The notes: a model not told the origin generated them from the sequence alone. A stretch of DNA of 64,000 nt from Hyphomonadaceae bacterium (GCA_009773395.1 WRPI01000003.1:1-64000); one strand, 5' to 3'; positions 9,900-19,805 are shown, numbered from the stretch's first letter. A program made the numbers and translations.

Positions 9900-11309
9900 A
9901 TGAGTAATTCTTTCGATTTAATCGTTATTGGTGGTGGCCCGGGCGGCTATGTTGCGGCAATACGCGCTGCGCAATTGGGTATGAAAACTGCAGTGGTGGA
10001 GCGTGAGCATTTAGGCGGTATATGTCTCAATTGGGGCTGTATTCCTACCAAAGCGCTTTTGGCTTCGGCGGATGTGTTTGAAAAAATGCAGCACGCAGAG
10101 GATTATGGTCTAAGCAGCCAAAATGTGGGTTTTGATTTGGAAAAAATTGTTGCTCGTTCGCGCGCCATTTCCAAACAACTCGCTGGTGGTGTTGCCTATT
10201 TGCTCAAGAAAAATAGAGTCACAGTATTTGATGCTGAAGCCAGTCTCAAAAAAGGCGCAGCAGCTCCAATTGTGATTGCCAAATCCAAAGATGGCAAGAC
10301 CCAAGAATTAACCGCAGCCAATGTAATTATCGCCACAGGCGCACGTGCGCGCACAATTCCTGCTGCGGGGCTGGTTCCTGATGGCAAAATGGTTTGGACT
10401 TATAAAGAAGCAATGGTTCCAACCGAGTTCCCCAAACGGCTTTTGGTGATTGGATCTGGCGCTATTGGCATTGAATTTGCGAGCTTCTATCGCTCACTTG
10501 GTGCCGAAGTCACAGTTGTGGAGGCGCTGGACAGGATTATGCCAGTCGAAGACGCCGAAATATCCGAATTGGCAGCAAAAGCGTTCAAAAAACGCGGCTT
10601 TAACATTCTGACCTCAGCAAGCGTTAAATCCCTTTCGAAAAATGCAAATGAGGTCACGGCAACAGTTGAGAGTGGCGGTAAATCAACGCAAATAATTGCC
10701 GATAGAGTGATTTTAGCAATCGGCATTGTCCCAAATACTGAAAGCTTGGGTCTTGAAGAATTGGGCGTAAAGACAGATCGTGGTCACATTGTTACGGATG
10801 GGATGGGCACTACCAATGTCAAAGGCCTTCACGCGATTGGCGATGTCGCTGGTGCGCCATGGCTCGCCCATAAAGCCTCGCACGAAGGCATTGCATGTGT
10901 TGAGAAAATCAAAGGCCTGAACGCGCACCCAATAAACCCATTAAAAGTGCCGGGTTGCACTTATGCCCACCCGCAAGTCGCCAGTGTCGGCCTAACCGAG
11001 GCCAATGCTAAAGCGCGCGGATTTGAAATTAAAGTCGGTAAATTCCCTTTCCACGGCAACGGCAAAGCAATTGCTTTGGGCGAGCCTGATGGTTTGATAA
11101 AAACCATTTTTGACGCAAAAACTGGCGAGCTATTGGGCGCACATATGATTGGCGCAGAAGTCACCGAAATGGTGCAGGGCTATGTCGTGGCAATGGGGCT
11201 TGAAACTACCGAGCATGAATTGATGGAAACCATTTTCGCGCATCCGACTTTATCAGAAATGATGCACGAATCGGTGCTTGCCGCATATGGACGCGCAATT
11301 CATATTTGA
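9900..11309 (+). CDS. lpdA: dihydrolipoyl dehydrogenase (E3)
   Basis: The FAD enzyme that reoxidises dihydrolipoyl groups of PDH and reduces NAD. The 469 residues show the N-terminal FAD-binding GGGPGGYVAA, the redox disulfide motif GGICLNWGCIPTK, the NAD-binding GSGAIGIEFAS, the second FAD motif (HAIGDVAG) and the C-terminal catalytic AHPTLSEMMHES. All catalytic residues are present. It follows pdhC after three intervening genes; in many relatives the E3 gene is closer, so the cluster has been loosened by insertions. Confidence 0.97.
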   Translation: MSNSFDLIVIGGGPGGYVAAIRAAQLGMKTAVVEREHLGGICLNWGCIPTKALLASADVFEKMQHAEDYGLSSQNVGFDLEKIVARSRAISKQLAGGVAYLLKKNRVTVFDAEASLKKGAAAPIVIAKSKDGKTQELTAANVIIATGARARTIPAAGLVPDGKMVWTYKEAMVPTEFPKRLLVIGSGAIGIEFASFYRSLGAEVTVVEALDRIMPVEDAEISELAAKAFKKRGFNILTSASVKSLSKNANEVTATVESGGKSTQIIADRVILAIGIVPNTESLGLEELGVKTDRGHIVTDGMGTTNVKGLHAIGDVAGAPWLAHKASHEGIACVEKIKGLNAHPINPLKVPGCTYAHPQVASVGLTEANAKARGFEIKVGKFPFHGNGKAIALGEPDGLIKTIFDAKTGELLGAHMIGAEVTEMVQGYVVAMGLETTEHELMETIFAHPTLSEMMHESVLAAYGRAIHI

Positions 11310-11470
11310 TCTACCACCAATATGGGCATAATTTAATGTTTACTTGCTTGCCTAATTTGCCAACTATGGCAAAAGCGTATTGGCGTAAGCACATGCTATT
11401 GTTGCAGGCTTTGTTTGTTTAGTTTATGGGCTGATGTATTAGCGTTTCGCGCCCAATTGGAGTTTATGTT

Positions 11471-12484
11471 TTGTCTGATTTAATGGTTGAAGCCAAAGAA
11501 GAATTGCGCCGTGAAAATGCAGAAAAAGCGGCCAAAAAAGCTGCGCCTTTTGTAATTGGTGCGCTGATTTTAGCAATTGCCGGCGCAGGTGGTTATCAAT
11601 TTTGGCAGAAAAACCAAGCCGAAGCCACTTCAAACGCCTCGGTTGCTTATTATGAAGCCATGAAAAAAATGCAAACTGGCGATGTTTCTGGTGGTATTGC
11701 AGCACTTAAGGAAATTTCTAAAACTGCGCCAAATGGCATGGCGAGCCTTGCTGCTTTGCAATATGCGTCGGCTTTGCAATCCGAAGGGCAAACCCAAAAT
11801 GCCTTGGCGGCTTTTGATGAAGCGGCCAAGAAAACCCGCGATGCTGATTTGGCCGATATAGCCAGAATGCGCGCCGCCTACATCGCTTCATCCGTCGAAA
11901 CCCAAGAAAAACTAATCGCTAGGCTCGATTTTATTATTGGCCGTAAAGGGCCGTTTGCACTTTTGGCGCGCGAATTAAAAGCCGCCAATGCAATGGCACA
12001 TGGCAATGCCACTGCTGCAAAAAGCGAGTATCAATTATTGCAATTAGACCCTAATGCACCAAAAGGCTTACGCATTCGCGCTTCCCAAGCGATTGCAGTT
12101 ATAGAAGCAGGTGCTGTTGGCGGTGCACCCGCCGCCGCCGCCGCACCAAATGACCCGAATGTTGAAATTGGCGCCGATGGCAAACGCATTATCCGCTTGC
12201 CGCCCGGTGTGAAATTGCCGCCCGGCTTTCAAGTTCCGCCAAATACGAGATTTATCGAGACCCCGCTTCCAGCAGGTGCAGCCGCCCCTGCCAATAGCGC
12301 TGACATGGCGCGCGAAATTGAGGCCGAAAGGCGGCGCGCGATGGCGGAGCAAGAAGCACTGACCAAAAGCCAACAAAAACAAGTCGATGCAATTGCCAAC
12401 GCCTCAAAAGCGCCAGTTCCTGCGCCAGAGCCGCAAGCCCCTGAAGTCCCAACTGAACCTACCAAGCAAGAGGGCGTAAATTGA
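11471..12484 (+). CDS. YfgM-like membrane-anchored tetratricopeptide protein
   Basis: A 337-residue protein with a charged cytoplasmic N-terminus, one membrane segment (about 26-45) and a periplasmic helical region with TPR-like pairs (about 57-205), then a Pro/Ala-rich tail. It sits directly before bamB and der, as yfgM does in enterobacteria, where YfgM associates with the Sec translocon and periplasmic chaperones. The start codon is TTG 11471, because GGAG at 11459-11462 is eight bases upstream and the SDL--EAKEELRR beginning fits the family. The nearby ATG at 11466 is out of frame. The C-terminal tail has no recognised domain. Confidence 0.75.
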   Translation: MSDLMVEAKEELRRENAEKAAKKAAPFVIGALILAIAGAGGYQFWQKNQAEATSNASVAYYEAMKKMQTGDVSGGIAALKEISKTAPNGMASLAALQYASALQSEGQTQNALAAFDEAAKKTRDADLADIARMRAAYIASSVETQEKLIARLDFIIGRKGPFALLARELKAANAMAHGNATAAKSEYQLLQLDPNAPKGLRIRASQAIAVIEAGAVGGAPAAAAAPNDPNVEIGADGKRIIRLPPGVKLPPGFQVPPNTRFIETPLPAGAAAPANSADMAREIEAERRRAMAEQEALTKSQQKQVDAIANASKAPVPAPEPQAPEVPTEPTKQEGVN

Positions 12485-13872
12485 TGCGAAAATATGCTGT
12501 TACAATTCGCGCTATTTGCGCAATAGCTTTGATTTCCACTATTGCTGGTTGCGCGAGTTTGCGTGAAAGATTGCCGTTCGGCAATCGCGGTGATGGTTCG
12601 GGTGTTGCTGGTTCGGCAAAAGAAAATAGCGACAGAATTGCTGTCCTTCCGTCGGATCAAGGCCTTGCAAGTGACCCCGCATTGGCGACAATTGAAGTTA
12701 CAATTCCCGCAGTCATGCAATTATCGTCATGGCCCAATAGTGGTGGTATTCCAACCAATGCGCCGCAAAACCTCGCTGGCGATGGCAGTTTAAGTGTCGC
12801 GTGGCGCACCAAAATGGGGGCGGGCGCTGGCAAATCGCAAGCCCTTGTGTCCAAGCCAATAATTGCTGATGGCAAAATCTACACTATGGATTCGCATTTA
12901 ACGGTTCACGCATCTGCTCAAGCAACTGGGCGCAGGGCATGGTCAAGATCGGTAAGCGGCGCGACAGGTTCGCGTTTCAAGCGCCGTGGTGATAGCGACA
13001 TTATGGGCGGCGGCATCGCGTTTGATAATGGCCAGATTATTGCGACCACTGGCGCAGGTGCAGTCGTCGCGCTTGATGGCGCAACTGGCGCGGTAAAATG
13101 GCAAATCAACCTCGGCTCGCCCGTGCATGCAGCGCCATTTGCGCATAATGGCCGCATTTATGTTGTTGCGACTAATTCTGAATATTTTGCCCTTGATGCG
13201 CGAAATGGTGAAATAGTTTGGACGCAATCGGCGCTCCCTGAAACCACAAGAGTGCTAACAAGTGCAAGTTCGGCAATTTTTGGCGAAACTTTGGTGACGC
13301 CATTTCCTTCAGGCGAAATGATTGCAAGCCTTCCAGCCAATGGTCGTAAATTATGGTCAGATAATTTGGCACGAACCAATAGTGGCACATCGCTTTCGGC
13401 AATCAATGATATTGCGGGGCATCCTGTAATTTTTGAAGGCGTGGTTTATGGAGCGTCACAATCAGGTGTTGTGGTCGCTATTGATTTAAGAACTGGAATA
13501 CGGTCTTGGCAAGCCTCATTTGGCTCAATTCAAAGCCCTTGGGTGTCCGGTAACTCGGTTTATGTAGTTTCTACGGATTCGGAACTGATTTGTATCAATC
13601 GTGAAACTGGCACCATTAAATGGCTGAAACAACTGGCGTCGTTTGAAAATGTCCGCAAACATAAAGACCGCATTACATGGTCGGGGCCGATCATGGTTGC
13701 AGGGCGCTTGGTATTGGGTTCGTCCAAAGGGCAAATCATTGAAGTTAACCCGCAAGACGGCACGATTTTGAATACGATTGCTGCGCGTGGGCAGTTTTTC
13801 ATACCACCGATTTCAGTTGATGGCGTGGTATATTTCTATGCCAATGATGGCGATATAGTCGCACTACGATAA
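12484..13872 (+). CDS. bamB: outer membrane assembly lipoprotein BamB
   Basis: BamB is the beta-propeller lipoprotein of the BAM complex that inserts outer-membrane proteins. The N-terminus is a lipoprotein signal with lipobox ending STIAGC (about C21). The remaining 440 residues contain repeated PQQ-like blades, for example VVALDGATGAVKW, YFALDARNGEIVW and LICINRETGTIKW. ATG 12484 overlaps the TGA of the upstream gene by one base, so the two are translationally coupled. The preceding TTG at 12481 is unlikely as start. The order yfgM-bamB-der is conserved widely in proteobacteria. Confidence 0.93.
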   Translation: MRKYAVTIRAICAIALISTIAGCASLRERLPFGNRGDGSGVAGSAKENSDRIAVLPSDQGLASDPALATIEVTIPAVMQLSSWPNSGGIPTNAPQNLAGDGSLSVAWRTKMGAGAGKSQALVSKPIIADGKIYTMDSHLTVHASAQATGRRAWSRSVSGATGSRFKRRGDSDIMGGGIAFDNGQIIATTGAGAVVALDGATGAVKWQINLGSPVHAAPFAHNGRIYVVATNSEYFALDARNGEIVWTQSALPETTRVLTSASSAIFGETLVTPFPSGEMIASLPANGRKLWSDNLARTNSGTSLSAINDIAGHPVIFEGVVYGASQSGVVVAIDLRTGIRSWQASFGSIQSPWVSGNSVYVVSTDSELICINRETGTIKWLKQLASFENVRKHKDRITWSGPIMVAGRLVLGSSKGQIIEVNPQDGTILNTIAARGQFFIPPISVDGVVYFYANDGDIVALR

Positions 13873-13890
13873 GGACACTCAGGCTTTGTA

Positions 13891-15471
13891 ATGGCAATAA
13901 AAACCGCGATTCTTGGCCGTCCCAATGTCGGAAAATCAACATTGTTCAATCGTTTGGCAGGGCGCAAACTGGCCATTGTCGATGATATGCCTGGCGTTAC
14001 CCGCGATAGGCGCGAGGCCAAAGGCCGGCTTGGCGATTTGGATTTAGCATTGATTGACACTGCGGGTTTTGAAGAAGCCAGCGATGAAAGCCTTGAATCG
14101 CGAATGCGCGAACAAACCGAAGCTGCAATCGCCGAAGCCGAAATTTGTTTGTTTGTGGTAGATGCCCGCAGCGGAATTACCCCAATTGATGAGCAATTTG
14201 CAGCGCTCCTTCGTAAGTCCGAAAAGCCAGTATTGGTGCTTGCCAATAAATCCGAAAGCAAAAGCTCTGAAGCAGGCGTAATGGAAGCCTATTCGCTTGG
14301 TTTGGGTGAACCAATTCCAGTTTCCGCCGAACATGGTGAAGGAATGTCGGATTTATATTCTGCCATTTTGAACGCTTTGGGCGAAAAAGCTGGTGCCGAT
14401 TTGGGCCATGGTGAAGATGAAGAAAACCCACCTTTACGCCTTGCAATAATTGGTCGCCCGAACGCCGGCAAATCAACGCTTATCAATGCGATGCTGGGTG
14501 ATGAAAGGGTCATTACTGGCGCAGAAGCTGGCATTACCCGCGATTCGATTGGTATTGATTGGGAATATGAAGGCAAACAAGTTCGCCTTGTTGATACTGC
14601 TGGAATGCGCCGCAAATCTAAGGTTCAAGCGAAGTTAGAAGTGCTTTCGGTTGCCGATACAATTCGCACAATAAGATTTGCCGAAATTTGTGTCTTGGTT
14701 ATGGGTGCCGATGAAGCATTTGAAAAGCAAGACATGCAAATTGCCGATTTGGTTGCGCGTGAGGGTAGGGGGCTGATATATTTGGTTTCCAAATGGGATA
14801 CGGTTGAAAACCCCGCCGAAAAGCTGATTGAACTAAAAGAAAAATCGGAAAAAGCACTGCCCGAATTGCGCGGCGCACCAATGATTGTGGTTTCGTCTTT
14901 GTCTGGCATTGGCCTTGAAAAACTAATGCCTGCCGTCCTTAATGTTCATGAAGATTGGAACGCAAGAATCAAAACCCGAGATCTGAATGATTGGCTCAAA
15001 GAAGCAGTTGCCAAACAGCCACCACCAAGTGTTGAGGGTAAACGCATAAAGCCGCGCTATATTGCGCAAATAAAGGCGCGACCACCGACTTTTGTTCTAT
15101 TGGCATCTCGGGCTGCGCAATTGCCCGAAACCTATGTAAGATACCTTACAAATGGCATAAGGGTTGCGTTTGATATGCCAGCAGTGCCAATTCGCTTTTT
15201 TGTGCGCGCACCAAAAAACCCTTTCATTGATGGTGATGATGGCGCACCGCGCCCACGAGTTTCCAATACCAAAGGCGCGAGCATTCCTAAGCCTGAAAAA
15301 ATATCAGTCGAGCGAGCCCGAAAAGCGGCAGGCGCAAAAAATGCAATGTCACCAAAGCGGCGGGCAAAGAAAGAACTTGAAAAAACGGGTGGCGCATTTA
15401 GCGCTCGAAATTTACGTGCAAAAGATGCTAGAAAGCGAGTTACAGCGAAACCGCGAAATAAAGGGAAATGA
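13891..15471 (+). CDS. der: ribosome-associated GTPase Der with long basic tail
   Basis: Der (EngA) is a double GTPase needed for 50S subunit maturation. G domain 1 has GRPNVGKST, DTAG and NKSE (a variant of NKxD). G domain 2 has GRPNAGKST, DTAGMRR and SKWD. A KH-like domain with AVAKQPPPS and IRFFVRAPKNP follows. The protein is 526 residues, longer than usual; the extra length is a Lys/Arg/Ala-rich tail of about 70 residues that could contact rRNA. It starts 18 bp after bamB, and its stop lies one base before fabG. Confidence 0.95.
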   Translation: MAIKTAILGRPNVGKSTLFNRLAGRKLAIVDDMPGVTRDRREAKGRLGDLDLALIDTAGFEEASDESLESRMREQTEAAIAEAEICLFVVDARSGITPIDEQFAALLRKSEKPVLVLANKSESKSSEAGVMEAYSLGLGEPIPVSAEHGEGMSDLYSAILNALGEKAGADLGHGEDEENPPLRLAIIGRPNAGKSTLINAMLGDERVITGAEAGITRDSIGIDWEYEGKQVRLVDTAGMRRKSKVQAKLEVLSVADTIRTIRFAEICVLVMGADEAFEKQDMQIADLVAREGRGLIYLVSKWDTVENPAEKLIELKEKSEKALPELRGAPMIVVSSLSGIGLEKLMPAVLNVHEDWNARIKTRDLNDWLKEAVAKQPPPSVEGKRIKPRYIAQIKARPPTFVLLASRAAQLPETYVRYLTNGIRVAFDMPAVPIRFFVRAPKNPFIDGDDGAPRPRVSNTKGASIPKPEKISVERARKAAGAKNAMSPKRRAKKELEKTGGAFSARNLRAKDARKRVTAKPRNKGK

Positions 15472-15472
15472 A

Positions 15473-16207
15473 ATGTTTGATTTAACTGGCAAAAAAGCAT
15501 TGGTTACTGGCGCAACTGGTGGGCTTGGCGCCGCAATTGCAAGAGCGCTAAATGCCCAAGGCGCACAAGTCGCAATTTCTGGCACGCGCGAAGCGGTTTT
15601 GAATGACCTAAAATCAGAACTTAATAATGCAATTCCATTGGTCGCCAATTTATCGCAAGAAGGCGCTGCCGAGGATTTGGTAACACGGGCCGAAGCAGAA
15701 CTTGGCGGGCTTGATATTTTGGTGGCAAATGCTGGCGTGACCCGCGATGGTTTGTTGCTGCGTATGAAAAATGAAGATTTTGACGATGTAATGAAAATCA
15801 ATCTCTATAGCTATTTTGCAATGTGCCGCACCGCCATGAAAGGCATGATGAAGCGCCGCCACGGGCGAATTATTGGGATAGCTTCGATTGTTGGCGTAAC
15901 CGGCAATGGTGGACAAGCCAATTATGCGGCGTCCAAAGCGGGTATGATTGGTTTCACCAAATCCATTGCCCAGGAAGTTGCGACTCGAGGCATAACTGCC
16001 AATTGCATTGCGCCCGGCTTTATTACTTCACCCATGACAGATGTTTTGAATGATGCGCAAAAGGCAGGGATTTTATCCACTATTCCGTCAGGCCGCATGG
16101 GTGAAGCAGGTGAGATTGCTGCTGGTGTGGTTTATTTAAGCTCGGATGAAGCTGCATATATGACGGGTCAAACTTTGCATATCAATGGCGGCATGGCGAT
16201 GATATAA
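15473..16207 (+). CDS. fabG: 3-oxoacyl-[ACP] reductase
   Basis: NADPH-dependent reductase of the fatty-acid elongation cycle, of the short-chain dehydrogenase family. In 244 residues it has the cofactor motif TGATGGLG (12-19), NAG near 87 and the catalytic tetrad N110, S138, Y151, K155 (YAASK). The ATG at 15473 fits the family N-terminus (MFDLTGKKALVTG). The open frame continues upstream into der, but that extension is only a shadow of der. In many relatives fabD precedes fabG; here der does. Confidence 0.95.
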   Translation: MFDLTGKKALVTGATGGLGAAIARALNAQGAQVAISGTREAVLNDLKSELNNAIPLVANLSQEGAAEDLVTRAEAELGGLDILVANAGVTRDGLLLRMKNEDFDDVMKINLYSYFAMCRTAMKGMMKRRHGRIIGIASIVGVTGNGGQANYAASKAGMIGFTKSIAQEVATRGITANCIAPGFITSPMTDVLNDAQKAGILSTIPSGRMGEAGEIAAGVVYLSSDEAAYMTGQTLHINGGMAMI

Positions 16208-16235
16208 GGAGCTTTGCTGGGCAACGGAGGCAATC

Positions 16236-17027
16236 ATGAAGCGAATAGTGTTTTTGATATCTGGCATTGTATTCGCGGCGGCATTATTGGCGCAAACAAT
16301 GGTGCACTCACAGCCAAATTCGCCGACCAATAAAATCGGCAGATCGTTGAAGGCAGCATATCCGAAATATGTTTCCGCCTATGATGATGCATCAATCACG
16401 CTGAATAATGGTCAAAAACTGAATTATTCTGACGATATTGCAAATAAAACCCATGAAGCGAGATTAGAATCACCAGACCTTGATGACATGTTTTGGCAAA
16501 CCTATCCATTTGGGGTAGGGGCGACAGTCCCGGCAACAGATTTCGACCCCGGCCGCTACAGAAATTCTCCTTTTTTTGACGCAGTTTATGGCAATTGTTT
16601 TAATGGAGCAGTTGATAATAAAATGGTGTCGGTGCGCTGGGTGAATGGGGCAAATGTCCGCTTCACATCAGCAAATGGGGCTAATATCGCATTGGAAAGG
16701 GTTGCGCGTGAATTGGAACGGCTCGGCCCTTCATTTGTGCGCTATTTAGTGCCAACTTCGGGAACTTATAATTGCCGTGTGATAGCGGGCACAAATACGC
16801 GTTCGATGCACGCTTATGGCGCGGCAATTGATCTTAATAGCTCTTATGGCGAATATTGGCGGTGGCAAAAGGACAAGAGCAAGGGAATTAGATATAATAA
16901 CCGAATGCCCATGGAAATTGTGCGCATTTTCGAAAATAACGGCTTTATTTGGGGCGGCAGGTGGTATCATTACGATACTTTCCATTTCGAATACCGCCCC
17001 GAGTTTAGGGAATATGCGGGAAATTGA
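16236..17027 (+). CDS. M15-family D-Ala-D-Ala carboxypeptidase-like protein, secreted
   Basis: A 263-residue protein with an N-terminal signal segment (about 1-26) and an M15 peptidase domain at the C-terminus. The zinc motif SMHAYGAAIDLN supplies His and Asp, and HYDTFHFEYRPE supplies the second His region with the conserved Glu. Enzymes of this family trim peptidoglycan stem peptides. GGAGG lies eight bases before the ATG. Its place inside the fabG-acpP-fabF series is unusual and suggests an insertion, though all genes point the same way. Substrate is inferred from the family. Confidence 0.8.
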   Translation: MKRIVFLISGIVFAAALLAQTMVHSQPNSPTNKIGRSLKAAYPKYVSAYDDASITLNNGQKLNYSDDIANKTHEARLESPDLDDMFWQTYPFGVGATVPATDFDPGRYRNSPFFDAVYGNCFNGAVDNKMVSVRWVNGANVRFTSANGANIALERVARELERLGPSFVRYLVPTSGTYNCRVIAGTNTRSMHAYGAAIDLNSSYGEYWRWQKDKSKGIRYNNRMPMEIVRIFENNGFIWGGRWYHYDTFHFEYRPEFREYAGN

Positions 17028-17166
17028 CGCAAACATCGTTTGCCAATGCGCAAACCTGCAATCGGGGCTTCCATTGTTTGTTAAAAAATGACAATAGGTA
17101 TTTGGTACAAATTTCGGCATTAAATGCGTTATTTGCGGGTAAGTTTAACATAAGGTGAGGGCAAAG

Positions 17167-17406
17167 ATGTCTGAAGTTTTAGAAAAAGTAAAAGCAATCG
17201 TAGTTGACCATTTGGGTGCGGACGCTGAGAAAGTTGTCGAAAATGCAAGTTTCATTGATGATTTGGGCGCGGACAGCCTTGATATTGTTGAACTTGTTAT
17301 GGCTTTTGAGGAGGCTTTTGGCGTTGAAATTCCTGATGATGCTGCCGAAAAAATCCAAACGGTTGGCGACGCAGTTAAATTCATTGCTGAGAAAACCAAG
17401 GGTTAG
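17167..17406 (+). CDS. acpP: acyl carrier protein
   Basis: A 79-residue acidic carrier of growing acyl chains. The phosphopantetheine attachment serine is S37 in [10 protein letters not shown], and the following helix contains the typical [16 protein letters not shown] 17167 is preceded by AAGGTGAGGG; the in-frame extension to 17155 is not needed. It ends six bases before fabF, the standard order. Confidence 0.97.
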   Translation: MSEVLEKVKAIVVDHLGADAEKVVENASFIDDLGADSLDIVELVMAFEEAFGVEIPDDAAEKIQTVGDAVKFIAEKTKG

Positions 17407-17412
17407 TCCTAT

Positions 17413-18693
17413 ATGCGGCGAGTTGTCGTAACTGGTATCGGCCTCGTAACTCCGCTTGGAGTCGGGGCCGATTTCGTATGGGGCAAACTTATTGCAGGTT
17501 ATTCGGGTGCAGGCGCAGTCACGAGGTTTGACGCAAGCGAGCTGGGCGTTAGATATGCCTGCGAAGTGCCGCAAGTAAACGGCTTTGGCGGTGGCGGCGT
17601 TGATGTCCCTGGATCTTTTGATCCCGACACTGTTTTAAGCCACCGCGATAGGCGCAGAGTTGATGATTTCATTCTATATGGAATTGCTGCCGCCGAAGAA
17701 GCCATAAAAGATTCAGGCTGGATTGCGCAAATCGATGATGACCAAGAACGAACAGGCGTTATGATCGGCTCGGGCATTGGCGGCTTATCGACCATTGCCG
17801 AAACTGCACTTTTGTTAGAGCGCGAAGGGCCGCGCAAAATTAGTCCGTTTTTCGTGCCATCGGCACTAATCAATCTAATTTCTGGCCATGTGTCCATTCG
17901 CCACCAATTCAAAGGCCCAAATCATTCGGTGGTTACAGCCTGCGCAACCGGCGCACATGCAATTGGCGATGCGGCGCGGATAATTAAATATGGCGATGCC
18001 GATGTGATGGTCGCTGGTGGAGCTGAAGCTGGGGTTTGCAAAATAGGGATTGCTGGCTTTGCGGCTTCACGTGCTTTGTCATCGGGCTATCATGATGACC
18101 CAACTCAAGCGTCACGGCCATATGACAAAGATCGCGATGGTTTTGTATTGGGGGAAGGCGCGGGCGTTGTTGTTCTCGAAGAATTTGAACACGCCAAAGC
18201 GCGCGGCGCAAAAATTTATGGCGAAGTTGTTGGCTATGGTATGTCGGGCGATGCTCACCATATTACTGCCCCTGCCGAAGATGGCAATGGTGGATATCGG
18301 GCGATGCGGGCGGCATTGAAAGATGCAAAATTGGAAGCCAAAGACATTCAATATGTGAATTCCCATGGCACTTCGACACCATTGGGTGATGAAATTGAAC
18401 TAAAAGCAATAGAAAGGCTTTTTGGGGAAAACTCTGCGAATTTGACAGTTTCTTCCACTAAATCGGCAATCGGCCATTTATTGGGCGCGGCGGGGGCAGT
18501 TGAAGCGATTTTCACTTTGCTTGCGATGCGTGATGGCATTGCGCCGCCGACATTGAATTTGAACGCGCCGTCAGTGGAAACCAAGATTGATTTAGTTCCA
18601 AAAATTGCCAAGAAAATGGAAATTAAGGCTGCGATGTCCAATTCCTTTGGCTTTGGCGGAACCAATGCCGCTTTAGTATTTGCGAAATTGTAA
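17413..18693 (+). CDS. fabF: 3-oxoacyl-[ACP] synthase II
   Basis: Condensing enzyme that extends acyl-ACP with malonyl-ACP. The 426 residues include the Cys-His-His triad: C177 in VVTACATGAHA, His in NSHGTSTPLGD and His in SAIGHLLGAAG. The C-terminal NSFGFGGTNAAL is also characteristic. It is slightly longer than the enterobacterial enzyme because of a Gly-rich insertion near residue 60 (FGGGGVD). It follows acpP by six bases and its stop is one base before mltG. Confidence 0.97.
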   Translation: MRRVVVTGIGLVTPLGVGADFVWGKLIAGYSGAGAVTRFDASELGVRYACEVPQVNGFGGGGVDVPGSFDPDTVLSHRDRRRVDDFILYGIAAAEEAIKDSGWIAQIDDDQERTGVMIGSGIGGLSTIAETALLLEREGPRKISPFFVPSALINLISGHVSIRHQFKGPNHSVVTACATGAHAIGDAARIIKYGDADVMVAGGAEAGVCKIGIAGFAASRALSSGYHDDPTQASRPYDKDRDGFVLGEGAGVVVLEEFEHAKARGAKIYGEVVGYGMSGDAHHITAPAEDGNGGYRAMRAALKDAKLEAKDIQYVNSHGTSTPLGDEIELKAIERLFGENSANLTVSSTKSAIGHLLGAAGAVEAIFTLLAMRDGIAPPTLNLNAPSVETKIDLVPKIAKKMEIKAAMSNSFGFGGTNAALVFAKL

Positions 18694-18694
18694 A

Positions 18695-19765
18695 ATGGAC
18701 GCTGCAAAAGAATTTCGTCGCCAAAAAAAGACCGAAAAGCGGGAAAAAATCCGCTTTTTTCAACGCGCAGGTGTATTGATAATTATCGCATTGGTCTGCA
18801 TCGAAATTCTTCTATTATTGGGTTTGTTTTTTGGCCCCGGTCCCAAAGCTGCAAATGGCGATAAATCAGTGTTTTATGTGGCTTCTGGCGATGGGGCTGC
18901 AAAAATCGCCAAAAACCTTGGCGATGGTCATTTGGTAAGAACTCCGTTTGCATTCAAGGTGTTGGTAGTTTTGACGGGCGCGGGCTCGAAATTCCAAATT
19001 GGCGAGTTTGAAATTCCCAACCGCGCTTCGCCATCAAAAATATTGCGCATTCTTACCAAAGGCGCGGCGATTGCCCATAATGTCACAATTCCCGAAGGTT
19101 GGACCAATGGCATGGCTTATGAGCGTATCGCTGCAAATCCAATTTTGGTTGGCGAAATGCCGCCAATGGTGCGCGAGGGAAGCCTTGCTGCCGATACCTA
19201 CCAGGTGCAAAGGGGCGACACTCGTGCGACCCTAGTTAATCGCATGGTGCAAGCGCAAACAAGGATAATTGATGAATTATGGCTCAAACGCGCCGCAAAT
19301 TTGCCATTTCGCAGCAAAGATGAGGCCATAATTTTGGCTTCAATTGTTGAAAAAGAAACTGGCAAAGCCGAAGAGCGACCGAAAGTAGCCGCAGTTTTTG
19401 TGAACCGTTTGCGCCTTGGAATGAAACTTCAGTCAGATCCTACCATTATTTATGGCGTGACGCGCGGTTTGCCAATCGGCCGTAAGATTTTGCGAAGTGA
19501 AATCAACCAAAATCATCCGTGGAATACTTATGTTATTGCAGGCCTGCCGCCAACACCAATTGCAAACCCGGGGCGAGCTTCAATTGAAGCGGTGCTAAAT
19601 CCGCCGAATTCCAAGGATTTGTTTTTTGTGGCTGATGGCACGGGTGGCCATGTATTTGCCGAAACTTATGCCGAGCACGAGCGCAATGTCGCTAGGTGGC
19701 GCGAATTTCGGGCGCAAAGCGAAATCCAAGAACAGCATTTAGAAGGCGCACGCGGGTCAAAATAA
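18695..19765 (+). CDS. mltG: endolytic murein transglycosylase MltG
   Basis: MltG cleaves nascent peptidoglycan strands at the inner membrane and thereby sets glycan length. Of 356 residues, the first 25 are charged, followed by one membrane segment (about 26-48), a LysM-like domain and the YceG catalytic domain. The latter contains SIVEKETGKAEERP with the catalytic Glu, and SDPTIIYG. ATG 18695 lies right after the fabF stop codon. The fabF-mltG pair is conserved in alphaproteobacteria, and gmk follows after 40 bp. Confidence 0.93.
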   Translation: MDAAKEFRRQKKTEKREKIRFFQRAGVLIIIALVCIEILLLLGLFFGPGPKAANGDKSVFYVASGDGAAKIAKNLGDGHLVRTPFAFKVLVVLTGAGSKFQIGEFEIPNRASPSKILRILTKGAAIAHNVTIPEGWTNGMAYERIAANPILVGEMPPMVREGSLAADTYQVQRGDTRATLVNRMVQAQTRIIDELWLKRAANLPFRSKDEAIILASIVEKETGKAEERPKVAAVFVNRLRLGMKLQSDPTIIYGVTRGLPIGRKILRSEINQNHPWNTYVIAGLPPTPIANPGRASIEAVLNPPNSKDLFFVADGTGGHVFAETYAEHERNVARWREFRAQSEIQEQHLEGARGSK

Positions 19766-19805
19766 AAACTAATGACTTGAAGCAATTCTAATAGTAACTA
19801 AATAC

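Noticed and set aside
15164-15472. In-frame extension of fabG upstream into der
   Set aside because: It is the shadow of the der C-terminus; the SDR family N-terminus and RBS fit ATG 15473.
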